Notes under the pieces: generated by a model
The model's database searches: none
Told to the model about the DNA's origin: nothing
The model's input: only the letters and a program-made list of their open reading frames with translations
Shown here: piece after piece, positions 16,769 through 25,977 of the stretch
How positions within the stretch are numbered: the first letter of the stretch is position 1
Layout: the number at the start of each line of letters is the position of its first letter
Translations under genes and position numbers: made by a program
Assembly (NCBI GenBank): GCA_905205065.1
Contig: CAJLCI010000013.1
Location: 1 to 52,381 of the forward strand
Direction: 5' to 3'
DNA length: 52,381 bases
Source of the DNA: an uncultured Eubacteriales bacterium
Lineage (GTDB): Bacteria; Bacillota; Clostridia; Oscillospirales; CAG-272

Positions 16769-17563
16769 TTAAGAGAGAATCGCGCTGTCGTTTGAGAATT
16801 CACTTCCGCTGGCAGTTGAAAACATTTCGATAAGCTGTTCCACAGTAAGGTTTTTCTTTTCTTCTCCGCTGACATCAACTACAACATGACCGTTGCTCAT
16901 CATTATGAGACGGCTTCCGTGTGCGATGGCATCACGCATATTATGCGTTACCATCAATGTTGTGAGGTTATTCTCCGCCACGATTTTATCGGATAACCGA
17001 AGAACCTTTTCGGCAGTTTTTGGATCGAGGGCTGCGGTATGCTCGTCGAGCAGCAAAAGTTTTGGTTTCTGAAGAGATGCCATCAGCAATGTGAGCGCCT
17101 GACGTTGTCCTCCGGATAAAAGTCCGACCTTCGCAGTCAAACGATCTTCAAGTCCAAGATCGAATTCTCTGAGAAGCTCACGGTATTTCTCGCGTTCATC
17201 TTTTCTTATGCCCCAGCCGAGTCCGCGTACTTTTCCGCGCCGATATGCAATTGCGAGATTTTCTTCAATTTGCATTTCCGGGGCAGTTCCCATCATTGGA
17301 TCCTGAAAAACTCTTCCGAGAAATTTTGCTCTTTTGTATTCAGGTATATCAGTAACGTCAACGTCGTCTATGAAAATACTTCCGGAATCCGGTTTCCAAA
17401 CGCCGCAAATTGCATTAAGCATGGTACTTTTTCCTGCGCCGTTTCCACCGATGACTGTTACAAAGTCACCGGGAGCAAGTGTGAGATTAAGATGATTAAG
17501 CGCAACCTTTTCGTTGTTTGTACCAGGATTGAAGGTTTTGCAGATGTCTACAAGTTTTAGCAT
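16769..17563 (-). CDS. ABC transporter ATP-binding protein (TrpZ-like, COG1101 type)
   Basis: A 264-residue ATPase. Walker A is GGNGAGKST (39-47), the Q-loop is FQDP (86-89), the signature LSGGQRQ is at 149-155, Walker B is KLLLLDE (168-174) and the switch histidine is in VTHN. The sequence (ICKTFNPGTNNEKVALNHL, FLGRVFQDPMMG) is typical of the ATPase that partners BPD_transp_2 permeases and PF04392 binding proteins. It is last of three genes in the order binding protein, permease, ATPase. Repeat copy C fills the 286-base gap between it and the permease. Confidence 0.92.
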   Translation of the reverse strand: MLKLVDICKTFNPGTNNEKVALNHLNLTLAPGDFVTVIGGNGAGKSTMLNAICGVWKPDSGSIFIDDVDVTDIPEYKRAKFLGRVFQDPMMGTAPEMQIEENLAIAYRRGKVRGLGWGIRKDEREKYRELLREFDLGLEDRLTAKVGLLSGGQRQALTLLMASLQKPKLLLLDEHTAALDPKTAEKVLRLSDKIVAENNLTTLMVTHNMRDAIAHGSRLIMMSNGHVVVDVSGEEKKNLTVEQLIEMFSTASGSEFSNDSAILS

Positions 17564-17633
17564 TTCTATATTATCATTCCTTTCTGCCGGCCGAAGTTAT
17601 ATGATAGCTTAAGCCTGCAAAGGCACTAATTTT

Positions 17634-17759
17634 TTAATAACCAAAAGTGAAATGTCCGTGTCTGTGAGCTGTCCACGTCTGTAGGGGATGGGTTCCGTTC
17701 ACTTTTTCTGGATGATACAATCCATGTCGGAACGCCTTATTACGGGACAAATCCTTATT
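17634..17759 (+). repeat. Composite intergenic repeat, copy C
   Basis: Leader TTAATAACCAAAAGTGAAAT from 17634, then GTCCGTGTCTGTGAGCTGTC. The core is GTCTGTAGGGG, GTTCACTTTTTCTGG, GATGATACAATCCATGTC, GGAACGCCTTATTACGGG. It lies between two co-directional transporter genes on the opposite strand. Confidence 0.78.
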
Positions 17760-17849
17760 GAACAAATAAAAATATTCTTGCCGCATAAATTATGACTGTA
17801 AAAACGGTTTTTGCTAAGATATATTGTTGTATTCCGTGTATTATGTTAT

Positions 17850-18785
17850 TTATTCCTTGGTCTGAAGAAGTTTTTTATCGGATTTATTTCCTTTTCTGAA
17901 GTATTGTTTTTTCCAATACGGAATAGCAAGGAAGATTGCTACAACAACTGCAGACAAGAGCTTAAGCAGGTCGGTATCCAGGCCGAGCCAAATAACGGTC
18001 TGATAAACAAGATAGTATATTACACCGCCTAAAGCAACGCTCAGAAGCTGAAGTGAAAAGTTGTGAAGGAACTTCCCGAAAATTGCTTCTCCGATGATAA
18101 CGGCTGCAAGACCGATTACAATTGCTCCGCGTCCCATTTGAACATCTGCAAATCCCTGATATTGAGACAGAAGCGCACCGGAAAATGCAACAATTCCGTT
18201 AGACAGCATTAATGCAATTACTTTATTTATGTTTGTATTTATTCCATTGGCGCGGCTCATATTCGGGTTACTTCCTGTTGCTCGGATCGCACATCCTTTC
18301 TCTGTTCCGAAAAACCAATAGAGGAGCAGGATTATAACTACTATGATAATTCCAACAACGAATATGGTATTTTGGTAGAAAGGGACACCTTTATTATACT
18401 GCATTGAAACTAAAAGCTTATAATTGCGTACATTAACTGCCTGATTAGCTTTTCCCATTATTTTAAGATTGATTGAATACAGAGACAGTTGAGTGAGAAT
18501 TCCAGCGAGAATAGGAGGGATTCCCATGAAGGTATGAAACAAACCTGTAGCGAGTCCTGCAAGCAGCCCGGCTAAAAATGCTGTAAGTACTGCTACAGGA
18601 ATGCTGTATCCTCCGGTTATCATCATGACGCAAACGGCGCCGCCTGTACAGATAGAGCCGTCCACAGTGAGGTCCGCAAAATCAAGGATACGATATGTTA
18701 TGTAAACACCGATAGCCATTATGCCCCAAATAAGGCCTTGTGCGACAGCTCCGGGAAGTGAGTTTATTAGATCTATGATAGACAT
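17850..18785 (-). CDS. ABC transporter permease (TrpY-like, COG4120 type)
   Basis: A 311-residue polytopic membrane protein with about eight or nine hydrophobic segments. Telling stretches are GLIWGIMAIGVYITYRILDFADLTVDGS at the N-terminus, GLFHTFMGIPPILAGILTQL, GCAIRATGSNPNMSRANGI (the cytoplasmic coupling loop to the ATPase) and a basic C-terminus. It forms the membrane channel of the importer encoded with the genes at 16769 and 18942. A perfect 17-bp hairpin precedes it in the operon. Confidence 0.9.
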   Translation of the reverse strand: MSIIDLINSLPGAVAQGLIWGIMAIGVYITYRILDFADLTVDGSICTGGAVCVMMITGGYSIPVAVLTAFLAGLLAGLATGLFHTFMGIPPILAGILTQLSLYSINLKIMGKANQAVNVRNYKLLVSMQYNKGVPFYQNTIFVVGIIIVVIILLLYWFFGTEKGCAIRATGSNPNMSRANGINTNINKVIALMLSNGIVAFSGALLSQYQGFADVQMGRGAIVIGLAAVIIGEAIFGKFLHNFSLQLLSVALGGVIYYLVYQTVIWLGLDTDLLKLLSAVVVAIFLAIPYWKKQYFRKGNKSDKKLLQTKE

Positions 18786-18900
18786 AAAAATCCCCCAATA
18801 AGGCTTAAAATCTGAATTTCAGATTTATATATTGTATAACTAAAAAAATAAAGCGTCTCCTGCCTGTCACGGCGGCCGCCGTTTTTGGTATTAACGTCTT

Positions 18901-18937
18901 ATACATCGCGGCAACAATAGTTGTTGCCGCGATGTAT
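18901..18937 (-). other. Intercistronic perfect hairpin between binding protein and permease genes
   Basis: ATACATCGCGGCAACAA (18901-18917) and TTGTTGCCGCGATGTAT (18921-18937) form a perfect 17-bp stem with the loop TAG. Read on the minus strand no T-run follows, so it is not a standard terminator. Its place just after the binding-protein stop suggests an mRNA stabiliser or processing site that favours the upstream gene. Confidence 0.8.
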
Positions 18938-18941
18938 TTTA

Positions 18942-19892
18942 TCAGCTTTCAATGGCGATGTAGTCATCAGGGATATTAATGTTCAATTCCTCGCAGATAG
19001 CCGCGTTATATTTTTTTGTGAATTTAGAAGTGAATTCGATAGGCATCTCGGAAATATTAGCTTCACCCTTTAATACTTTAACTGCCATTTTACCGGTTTG
19101 ATAACCAAGATCATAATAGCTGATTGAAAGAGTTGCAACTCCGCATCCCTTGCATATTCCTTCTTCACCTGCAATTATCGGTACTCCTGCCGGACGGCAT
19201 ACCGAATCAATAACTCCTGTTGAATTAGCAGCCGTGTTATCGGTAGGGATATAAATTGCGTCGCAGTCCGCGCAAGCTTTTGAACATATAGCCGCGAGAT
19301 CGTTTGAATCAGAAAAAGCGTATGTATTGCATGTAATTCCTTTTGCCTCAAGCTCTTGCTTTACAATCTCTACCTGATACAGTGAATTTGACTCCGAGGA
19401 ACAATATAAAAGACCGACGGTTTTAGCATTCGGGAGAATATCGACAATCATCTGCGCCTGCTGGTCAAGTGGAGCGAGATCTGATGTGCCGGAGATATTT
19501 CCGCCGACTGTGCCCGTAAAGTCTTTAATTTCGAGAGCTGTACCGTAATTTGTTACTGAAGTTCCGAGAATTGGAATAGAGATTGTTCCCGCTGCGGCAG
19601 CCTGAACTGCTGATGTAGCGTTTGCCATAATAAGATCAACGTTTTTAGAAACAAAGCTGTTTATGATTGTAGAGCAGTTCGTAGAATCGCCGGAAGCATT
19701 TTGATAATCGAAAGTTACCTTATCACCGAATTCCTCGGTAAGAGCAGCTTTAAATCCTTCTGTTGCCGAGTCGAGAGCGTCATGCTGCATTTGCTGGCAT
19801 ATACCTATTACATAATTTTTTTCTTTCCCCGAACATCCGCCGAAAGATACGGCTAAAGCCAAAGCAAGAATAGCAGTTATTACTTTTTTCAT
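18942..19892 (-). CDS. ABC transporter substrate-binding lipoprotein (PF04392, TrpX-like)
   Basis: A 316-residue lipoprotein with the signal MKKVITAILALALAVSFGGC and lipidation cysteine C20. The mature protein shows YVIGICQQMQHDALDSATEGF, VDLIMANATSAVQAAA, VGLLYCSSESNS, DAIYIPTDNTAANS and ATLSISYYDLGYQTG, all hallmarks of the PF04392 binding-protein family. Several members bind tryptophan, tyrosine or phenylalanine. Substrate is inferred only by family. It is first of a three-gene operon and would be the most abundant product. Confidence 0.92.
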   Translation of the reverse strand: MKKVITAILALALAVSFGGCSGKEKNYVIGICQQMQHDALDSATEGFKAALTEEFGDKVTFDYQNASGDSTNCSTIINSFVSKNVDLIMANATSAVQAAAAGTISIPILGTSVTNYGTALEIKDFTGTVGGNISGTSDLAPLDQQAQMIVDILPNAKTVGLLYCSSESNSLYQVEIVKQELEAKGITCNTYAFSDSNDLAAICSKACADCDAIYIPTDNTAANSTGVIDSVCRPAGVPIIAGEEGICKGCGVATLSISYYDLGYQTGKMAVKVLKGEANISEMPIEFTSKFTKKYNAAICEELNINIPDDYIAIES

Positions 19893-19975
19893 TTTTGAAC
19901 CTTTCTTTTAAACCTTTCTACTTTTATTATATTTTATATTGGACCATAAGACCGAATATACAAAAAACCGAAATA

Positions 19976-20004
19976 ATTGTATCACTTCAATAATAAAAAG
20001 TCAA
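19976..20004 (-). promoter_or_regulatory. Promoter of the ABC importer operon
   Basis: On the minus strand: TTGACT (20004-19999), 17-base spacer, TACAAT (19981-19976). It predicts a leader of about 75 bases; I see no T-box specifier structure in it. Confidence 0.65.
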
Positions 20005-20087
20005 TGGTTTAAACTCAAAAATTCAATAGAACTTCTTATAAATGTACAAAATATATTTGCGCAATACATTTTTTATTACTTTTATTA

Positions 20088-20867
20088 TTACATATTCAGC
20101 AATGTGTGACAGATTTTACAAAATTTCGGATTATTTGCGGTTGTTAGAAAATGGATTTTTCCGGTCCGTCCGGAATGTTCTGCAAGACCGCTCTCTTCAA
20201 GTTTTCTCCGAGTTTCCGCGGCTGTGCCGCGGCAGCCGTCATAAATTGGAATACCCGGAAAGAATTCCGAAATTGAATTTTTTATGTGAGGATAATGTGT
20301 ACATCCCAAAACTATTGCGTCGAACTTATTTCCGCGTAGACTGTTAAACAATTTTTCCAGGTAGTCTTTAAGCGATTTATCGTTTAGATGCCCTTCTTCT
20401 ATAAGTTCCATCAGTCCGGGACAGGGAAGCAGCCTAAAATCAGCCTTCTTTCTGTATTTATTTTTCAGATATAAAAATTTAGGCTGACTTAGAGTAAGAG
20501 GAGTAGCCATAATAAGCACTGTGGGATGCTCGGATGAAAAGGCGGCCGTTTTTATTTCAGGTTCAATTCCGATTATAGGCATTTCAGGATACATATTACG
20601 CAGAACACCAACCGATGCGCCTGTTGCCGTATTGCATGCGATAACGACCGCCTTTATATTGTAGTCCACAATAAGTTTTTTTACATTATTAACTGTAATG
20701 GAACATACGTCTGTACGGCTTTTGGTTCCATACGGTGCGTTAGCCTCGTCGCCGAAAAACAGAAAGTCTTCTTCCGGGAGAAGAACTGTAAGCTCTTTCA
20801 GAACAGAAATACCTCCGACTCCGGAATCTATAACGGCTATCGGCCTTTCAGCTGACGAATTTAACAT
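20088..20867 (-). CDS. murI: Glutamate racemase
   Basis: A 259-residue enzyme making D-glutamate for peptidoglycan. It has the N-terminal PIAVIDSGVGGISVLKEL, FFGDEANAPYG, the first catalytic cysteine in IACNTAT (C78) and the second in VLGCTHYP (C189), followed by H191. Both acid/base cysteines are present, so it should be active. AAAAGGAA lies about 10 bases before the ATG. It is not obviously in an operon: 195 bases separate it from the importer operon downstream. Confidence 0.95.
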   Translation of the reverse strand: MLNSSAERPIAVIDSGVGGISVLKELTVLLPEEDFLFFGDEANAPYGTKSRTDVCSITVNNVKKLIVDYNIKAVVIACNTATGASVGVLRNMYPEMPIIGIEPEIKTAAFSSEHPTVLIMATPLTLSQPKFLYLKNKYRKKADFRLLPCPGLMELIEEGHLNDKSLKDYLEKLFNSLRGNKFDAIVLGCTHYPHIKNSISEFFPGIPIYDGCRGTAAETRRKLEESGLAEHSGRTGKIHFLTTANNPKFCKICHTLLNM

Positions 20868-20994
20868 GACTTATGTTCCTTTTCATTATAAGACTAAAAA
20901 TTTTTATCATGAATTAAATCAAAAGAATTTATATTGTCGCGGTTAACTAAAATGCGGTTAACTAAAATATTGAAAAATCATTCGGATTAACAAT

Positions 20995-22509
20995 TTATGC
21001 TTCAATTATCTCAGTTTTTCCGTCTCCCCAGTGAAGCTCGACTTTTATTGGCTTAGGACTTTTTACGGTAATTACAGGCTTTTCGTTTTCGTTATTTCTG
21101 GTCTCGCAGACAAGATCTATTGTCTCCCCATTAAAAGGATAACGTTCTATTCCGTGACGCTCCGTGCGGTTTACATACCATACTATAGTATTTTTACTTG
21201 CTTCCGGACGTATTCCGAATACATATTCAAACATTATGCTGATAGGGAAGAGCCCTGACCATCCGACAAATTTGTCTTTTGAATGTGAACCGTGATCTGC
21301 GGTCTCCGGAGCGTAATTTTCCCAGATAGTGCCGGTACTGTTGAACACTTCGACTACGTTGTCAAGACATGTACTTGCAATTTCGTAAGCAAGCTTGTTA
21401 TATCCATGATAGTCCAGGCCTTTTAGCACCATGTAATTTGTAGGAGCCCATACAGATCCGTTCCAATAGTCTCCGACAGGGCTGTAGCTTTCATCATCTG
21501 CAGAAACAGTCGGAACTCTGTTCGGACGTTTAAATTCGTTAGGATTGTCAAGGTGAGCTACAAAGGCATCTATACGGTTATCGGGTACTATTCCGGCAAG
21601 CAGAGCCCAATATGCCCCGATGGTTTTTACGCCGTTAAGGCTTCCGTCACGGTACATGTCATAATAATACGCATCCTTTTCACTCCAGAGCTTCTCGTTG
21701 ATGTATTTGGTAAGGTAAGCGGACTCTTCTTCAATTGTTTTTACGGCGTCCTCATTTTCACGTCCGAGTATTTTTGCCATTTTTATCAGTATGTTTGCCG
21801 ACAGTACCTGTTGTGCGCAGGTATCCATCCATATCATATGTCCGTGAGAACAGCCGAATTCTGTCCCTTTCTGTTGCCTGTGCTGATTATCCATTCCGCA
21901 GCCTAACCCGGTGCTGAAGTATGTGCCGTCCCGCCATGTATGGTTTTCTTTAAGCCAGAGATGGTATGCGAGGAGCGGAGCAAATATTTTTGATATACGT
22001 TCTTTGTCGCCTGTCTGGAGATATGATTCCCATTCGGACCAGGGCATTATGTTCGGTCCTGTTCCCGACGGATCATAGCGGCAGAACTGTTCGCCGTTTT
22101 CACTTTCACAGATTTCGCGGCAAATAAAACCGTCATAGTGCTGATGAGAATAGAAATTGTCAAGCGTTTTCTGAAAATCAAATATCTGTGATCCGTATTT
22201 TCCGAAAAGAACAATGAATGATGAATCCCACATGAATAAAAATCCATTGAATGCAGTATCGATGAAATTTGATACAAAACCTGCCTCGGCATTTGGCGTC
22301 CTGAGATTATTGAAAGCTAATTTCCAGGCATAATCATAACATTTAATATAATTTTCGTGTCCGTCCCAAATAGGCTTCGGAAGCTTGTCCTTGCTGTTTT
22401 CATACAATGGAAGGGGATTGTTTTCAACCGGCATATGAAGAAATTTGTTTTCTTCGGCATATGGATTGTAGACGTATGTAAGTCCGCGGTTAACTTTAAA
22501 CAGTTCCAT
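20995..22509 (-). CDS. GH63-like / MGH1-type glycoside hydrolase
   Basis: A 504-residue (alpha/alpha)6-barrel hydrolase of the GH63/GH37-related type. It has FMWDSSFIVLFG, HQHYDGFICREI, the acidic pocket WMDTCAQQVL, GDYWNGSVWAPTNYMVLKGL near the C-terminus and IWENYAPET. Relatives hydrolyse alpha-glucosides, mannosylglycerate or glucosylglycerate. The length (about 500) fits a cytoplasmic one-domain enzyme, with no signal peptide and a short C-terminal beta-strand region. AAGGAG precedes the ATG. It is divergent from the GH95 gene across a 340-base region. Confidence 0.82.
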   Translation of the reverse strand: MELFKVNRGLTYVYNPYAEENKFLHMPVENNPLPLYENSKDKLPKPIWDGHENYIKCYDYAWKLAFNNLRTPNAEAGFVSNFIDTAFNGFLFMWDSSFIVLFGKYGSQIFDFQKTLDNFYSHQHYDGFICREICESENGEQFCRYDPSGTGPNIMPWSEWESYLQTGDKERISKIFAPLLAYHLWLKENHTWRDGTYFSTGLGCGMDNQHRQQKGTEFGCSHGHMIWMDTCAQQVLSANILIKMAKILGRENEDAVKTIEEESAYLTKYINEKLWSEKDAYYYDMYRDGSLNGVKTIGAYWALLAGIVPDNRIDAFVAHLDNPNEFKRPNRVPTVSADDESYSPVGDYWNGSVWAPTNYMVLKGLDYHGYNKLAYEIASTCLDNVVEVFNSTGTIWENYAPETADHGSHSKDKFVGWSGLFPISIMFEYVFGIRPEASKNTIVWYVNRTERHGIERYPFNGETIDLVCETRNNENEKPVITVKSPKPIKVELHWGDGKTEIIEA

Positions 22510-22665
22510 ATAATTCGCTCCTTTATATAGTATACAGTTTGTATTTTTTAACGATTATATTTTTATAACTTTCTGTAATGTCTATAATTATATCATGTGA
22601 GGCTTTAATTTTCAATAGAAATATTAATTTGAATATATAAAATAAATAATTATTTCTTTTAATGC

Positions 22666-22695
22666 TTGACAATACAGAAGAATTTGTGATATACT
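22666..22695 (+). promoter_or_regulatory. Promoter of the GH95 gene
   Basis: TTGACA (22666-22671), 18-base spacer, TATACT (22690-22695) with an upstream TGTGA that could act as an extended -10. The rest of the 340-base divergent gap (22510-22849) is AT-rich with no gene. Confidence 0.75.
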
Positions 22696-22849
22696 TTCGG
22701 CGTATATACATTAACGGAAAAACAAGTATATATAAAAAGTATGACAGAATGAAGCTTTCGTCGCTGTATTGTGTCGGAGATAGGACGTATACTTTTAAGA
22801 CAGTCAAGTTACGTTTCATTTTTTCGGCTGTTGTATAATAACCGGGGAA

Positions 22850-25630
22850 ATGCCGCAGGACGGCGTGATGTGCTTTATTAAAACAGAAGGTACCGGATGC
22901 ATAAACCGAAAACCGAGTTTTTATTTTTATGCTTTGCGGTATGTGCTATTATTTCAGAAAGGAACGGTTACGGAAGAATTGAAAGAATTATCAACGCGTT
23001 ACTTTTCTCCCGCGGATGACAGTATTGAAGGTTGGGAGGCGTACTCTATTCCGATGGGCAACGGTTTCATCGGTGCAAATATTTTCGGTCGTACGGACCG
23101 TGAACGGATTCAGATAACTCAGAATTCATTCGTTGCCTCGAATGCCGAGGGAGGCCTTACAGATTTTGCAGAGCTGTATTTTGAATTCGGACATAACACT
23201 GTCGAAAATTATGAGCGCAAACTGAATATCGATAATGCTCTTGCTTCGGTTCACTATAGCTTTGGCGGAGTAAAATATGAAAGAGAGTATTTTATCTCTT
23301 ATCCTGACAGAGTATTAGCTGTAAAATTTACCGCTTCAAAGGATGGCACGCTTAATTTTACATACGCTCCTACTATTCCGTTTGTCCGTGATTACGCCAA
23401 GACTCCCGGTGATGGCGGAGGCAGAACGGCTAATATAGAATGCAGCGGAGGAAAAGCAAATATTCACGGACAGATGAACTGCTACAAACTTCAGTATGCT
23501 GTAAGCACAAGTGTTGAAAGCGACGGAACTATTTCGAGCTTTGAAGGGAAAATCAGAGTGGAAAATGCGTCATATGCTGTTGTATACTTCTGCACAGACA
23601 CTAACTATAAGCTTTCTTCAAAAATATTTCTTGAGCAGGACAATCTGAAAAAGCTTGAATATGAAGATGTACGCCCCAAAGTAAATTCATATCTGGAAGC
23701 TGCGGAAGCGCTCGGATATGATAAGCTTAAAGAGCGTCATATCTCTGATTACCGCAGTATATTTGCCCGTACGGAGTTTGAACTTGAATGCGATATACCG
23801 GAAGATGAAACACCGGAACTTATCAAACGCTATTCTGAGGGAGAGAGAATTCCGTATCTTGAGATGCTCTATTTTCAGTTTGGAAGATATCTTCTTATTT
23901 CTTCTTCCCGTCCGGGCGGTCTTCCGGCGAATTTACAGGGAATTTGGAATGCTCATGAGCGTTCACCGTGGGGAGCGGGATATTGGTTTAATATTAATGT
24001 TCAGATGAACTATTGGCCCGCATTTACAACGAATATGACGGAAATGTTTAAGCCGTATGCGGATTTATTTGAAGCTATTATGCCGCAGTGTCAGAAATAT
24101 GCAAGCGAATTTGTAAAGGAAAACAATCCTGAGCAGTATGTAGACGGCGAAGGAGAGTGCGGCTTTGCCATTGGAACAAACAACTGGCCGCTTGAGGTTT
24201 CGCCGCCGGACCGCTGTGGAGGTCCCGGAAACGGAGGACTTGCTTCCAAATTGCTGTGGGAGTATTATGACTTCACACGTGATAAAGAAATTCTTGAAAG
24301 ATATACGTATCCGGCGCTTAAAGAAGTTAGCAAATTCTCGACAAAGGCTGTGAGAAAGTACGGAGATGAATATTTGATCTCTCCTTCAGTATCTCCGGAA
24401 CAGGTTCTCAACGGAGCATGGGTAGGCGGAGCGTGCTACTATGTCACTGTAGGGTGCGCGTATGATCAGGAGCTTATTTATGAAAACGGAAAGGATTTTC
24501 TTAAGGCTGCGGAATTACTCGGTATGGATGGACAGGCAGAGAAAATCCAGCGCGAACAGATAGATCATTATTCGCCGATACGTATCGGATGGTCCGGTCA
24601 GATTAAAGAATTTCCGGAAGAAAACCTGTACGGAGAAATCGGAGAATGGTGGCACAAGCATATTTCACATATGATGGCGGTTTATCCCGGAAATACGGTT
24701 ACTTCAGAAACACCGGTTTGGCAGGACGCCGCTGCTGTTTCTCTGAAATACCGCTGTGACGGTCACCTTCAGACAGGCTGGTCGATTGCACAACGAGTTA
24801 ATGCATGGGCAAGAACAGGAGAGGGCGATGATTGCTATAAGTGTCTGCGTTTCCTGATTGGAGAACGCACATATCCGAATTTATTTGACGCACATCCTCC
24901 TTTCCAGATTGACGGTAACTTTGGTGGAACTTCGGGCATAGCTGAAATGCTTATGCAGAGCCATGAAGGGTATATATCGGTTTGTCCGTGTCTGCCGGGC
25001 GAATGGTCGGAAGGTCGTTTTTCAGGTCTGGTGGCAAGAGGAAATTTTGTAGTTGATGCCGAATGGAAATCCGGAACTCCGTTTACTATTCGAATAACTT
25101 CTCGTGTCGGCGGACCCGTGAAGATTAAATCGGGAAATGTTTCGCTTGCAAGTGTCACATCCGATGGAGAGGCGGTATCTGCAGTTTCAGACGGACTTGA
25201 TTTTATCAGCTTTGATACTGAACCCGGAAAAACATACCTTCTCGAAAAAATTCCGGGAAAAGCAAATCTTACCCGTCCTGCAAATCTCGTGATTGATCGT
25301 GAATCGCTTCATCTTACATGGACACCGTCGCCTGAAAAAGGAGTTACATACAAGGTATACCGTGCATGTGATCAGACACCGGTCTATGATGTTATTGCAG
25401 AAGGTTTGACATCTCCCGAATTTACCGATAATAATCTTGACTTTTCAAAGCATGAGGTTGTAATTTATAAGGTTTCAGCAGTTTCTTCTGACGGTATGAC
25501 CGAGAGCATGGGAACTCATGAGGCAATTAACCATGCATCAGAGCTGTATCTTGAACGATATAAGCTTCTTCACGCAGAAAAGGATGTTGCGCCTTATTAT
25601 AATATGACAATAAAGAACTGTTTTAAATAA
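22850..25630 (+). CDS. GH95 family alpha-L-fucosidase (or related galactosidase)
   Basis: A protein of about 926 residues. The N-terminal beta domain shows IPMGNGFIGANIFG. The catalytic barrel has LPANLQGIWN (358-367), the paired asparagines N381-I-N383 in NINVQMNYWPA, the general-acid region SPSVSPEQ, and HPPFQIDGNFGGTSGIAEM with the aspartate expected for GH95 near residue 695. The C-terminal beta region is followed by a fibronectin-III-like segment (LTWTPSPEKGVTYKVYRA). No signal peptide, so it probably acts on imported oligosaccharides. The start is uncertain: the ATG at 22850 adds an odd 43-residue leader, and TTG 22979, 15 bases after AGAAAGGA, would give a conventional N-terminus. Confidence 0.88.
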   Translation: MPQDGVMCFIKTEGTGCINRKPSFYFYALRYVLLFQKGTVTEELKELSTRYFSPADDSIEGWEAYSIPMGNGFIGANIFGRTDRERIQITQNSFVASNAEGGLTDFAELYFEFGHNTVENYERKLNIDNALASVHYSFGGVKYEREYFISYPDRVLAVKFTASKDGTLNFTYAPTIPFVRDYAKTPGDGGGRTANIECSGGKANIHGQMNCYKLQYAVSTSVESDGTISSFEGKIRVENASYAVVYFCTDTNYKLSSKIFLEQDNLKKLEYEDVRPKVNSYLEAAEALGYDKLKERHISDYRSIFARTEFELECDIPEDETPELIKRYSEGERIPYLEMLYFQFGRYLLISSSRPGGLPANLQGIWNAHERSPWGAGYWFNINVQMNYWPAFTTNMTEMFKPYADLFEAIMPQCQKYASEFVKENNPEQYVDGEGECGFAIGTNNWPLEVSPPDRCGGPGNGGLASKLLWEYYDFTRDKEILERYTYPALKEVSKFSTKAVRKYGDEYLISPSVSPEQVLNGAWVGGACYYVTVGCAYDQELIYENGKDFLKAAELLGMDGQAEKIQREQIDHYSPIRIGWSGQIKEFPEENLYGEIGEWWHKHISHMMAVYPGNTVTSETPVWQDAAAVSLKYRCDGHLQTGWSIAQRVNAWARTGEGDDCYKCLRFLIGERTYPNLFDAHPPFQIDGNFGGTSGIAEMLMQSHEGYISVCPCLPGEWSEGRFSGLVARGNFVVDAEWKSGTPFTIRITSRVGGPVKIKSGNVSLASVTSDGEAVSAVSDGLDFISFDTEPGKTYLLEKIPGKANLTRPANLVIDRESLHLTWTPSPEKGVTYKVYRACDQTPVYDVIAEGLTSPEFTDNNLDFSKHEVVIYKVSAVSSDGMTESMGTHEAINHASELYLERYKLLHAEKDVAPYYNMTIKNCFK

Positions 25631-25703
25631 GTCGAAAGGCAAATGCGGAATTTCGCTGAAAATAATAAGAGTAAACTGTTATACAGAAAACAGTTTGACT
25701 ACA

Positions 25704-25741
25704 GCTTATAGCTATAATTATAGCTAATTATAGCTATAAGC
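25704..25741. repeat. Perfect 17-bp palindromic hairpin
   Basis: GCTTATAGCTATAATTA (25704-25720), loop TAGC, TAATTATAGCTATAAGC (25725-25741). The right arm doubles as the start of the leader of repeat copy H. There is no T-run, so a terminator role after GH95 is weak. Confidence 0.75.
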
Positions 25742-25856
25742 GAGATACCGCCGTCTTGTAAAATGCTCGTCTCAATAAGCGGCGTTTTCCGTTCGTTTTT
25801 TTGCGGCTGCAGTACAATCGTCGCCGGAATGCTTTATGACGGTGCTCTGTTCCTGA
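25725..25856 (+). repeat. Composite intergenic repeat, copy H
   Basis: Leader TTATAGCTATAAGCGAGATA (from 25729), then CGTCTCAATAAGCGGCG, GTTCGTTTTTTTGCGG, AGTACAATCGTCGCCGGAATGCTTTATGAC in blocks matching the other copies. Together with the hairpins at 25704 and 25882 it fills the 347-base gap 25631-25977. Confidence 0.72.
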
Positions 25857-25881
25857 GTGAATTTTATTTGCAATAGATAGA

Positions 25882-25916
25882 CATAAGGGGCTGCCCTACT
25901 GCGACAGCCCCTTATG
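25882..25916. repeat. 12-bp perfect hairpin upstream of the CmpB-like gene
   Basis: CATAAGGGGCTG (25882-25893) pairs with CAGCCCCTTATG (25905-25916), loop of 11 bases. It resembles the GGGG...CCCCTTATG second hairpin of the composite repeat and may be its right end. No T-run follows. Confidence 0.7.
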
Positions 25917-25977
25917 AAATATATATATAATATGTACGTTGGAACTCTTATCATATGTTGGAAAGGTGTGTTAATAT

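Noticed and set aside
19893..19970. T-box leader for the TrpXYZ-like operon
   Set aside because: The leader is only about 75 bases and lacks the T-box sequence and specifier loop.
20939..20968. Tandem 15-bp duplication GCGGTTAACTAAAAT upstream of murI
   Set aside because: Real, but just two copies with no other signal; likely simple slippage.
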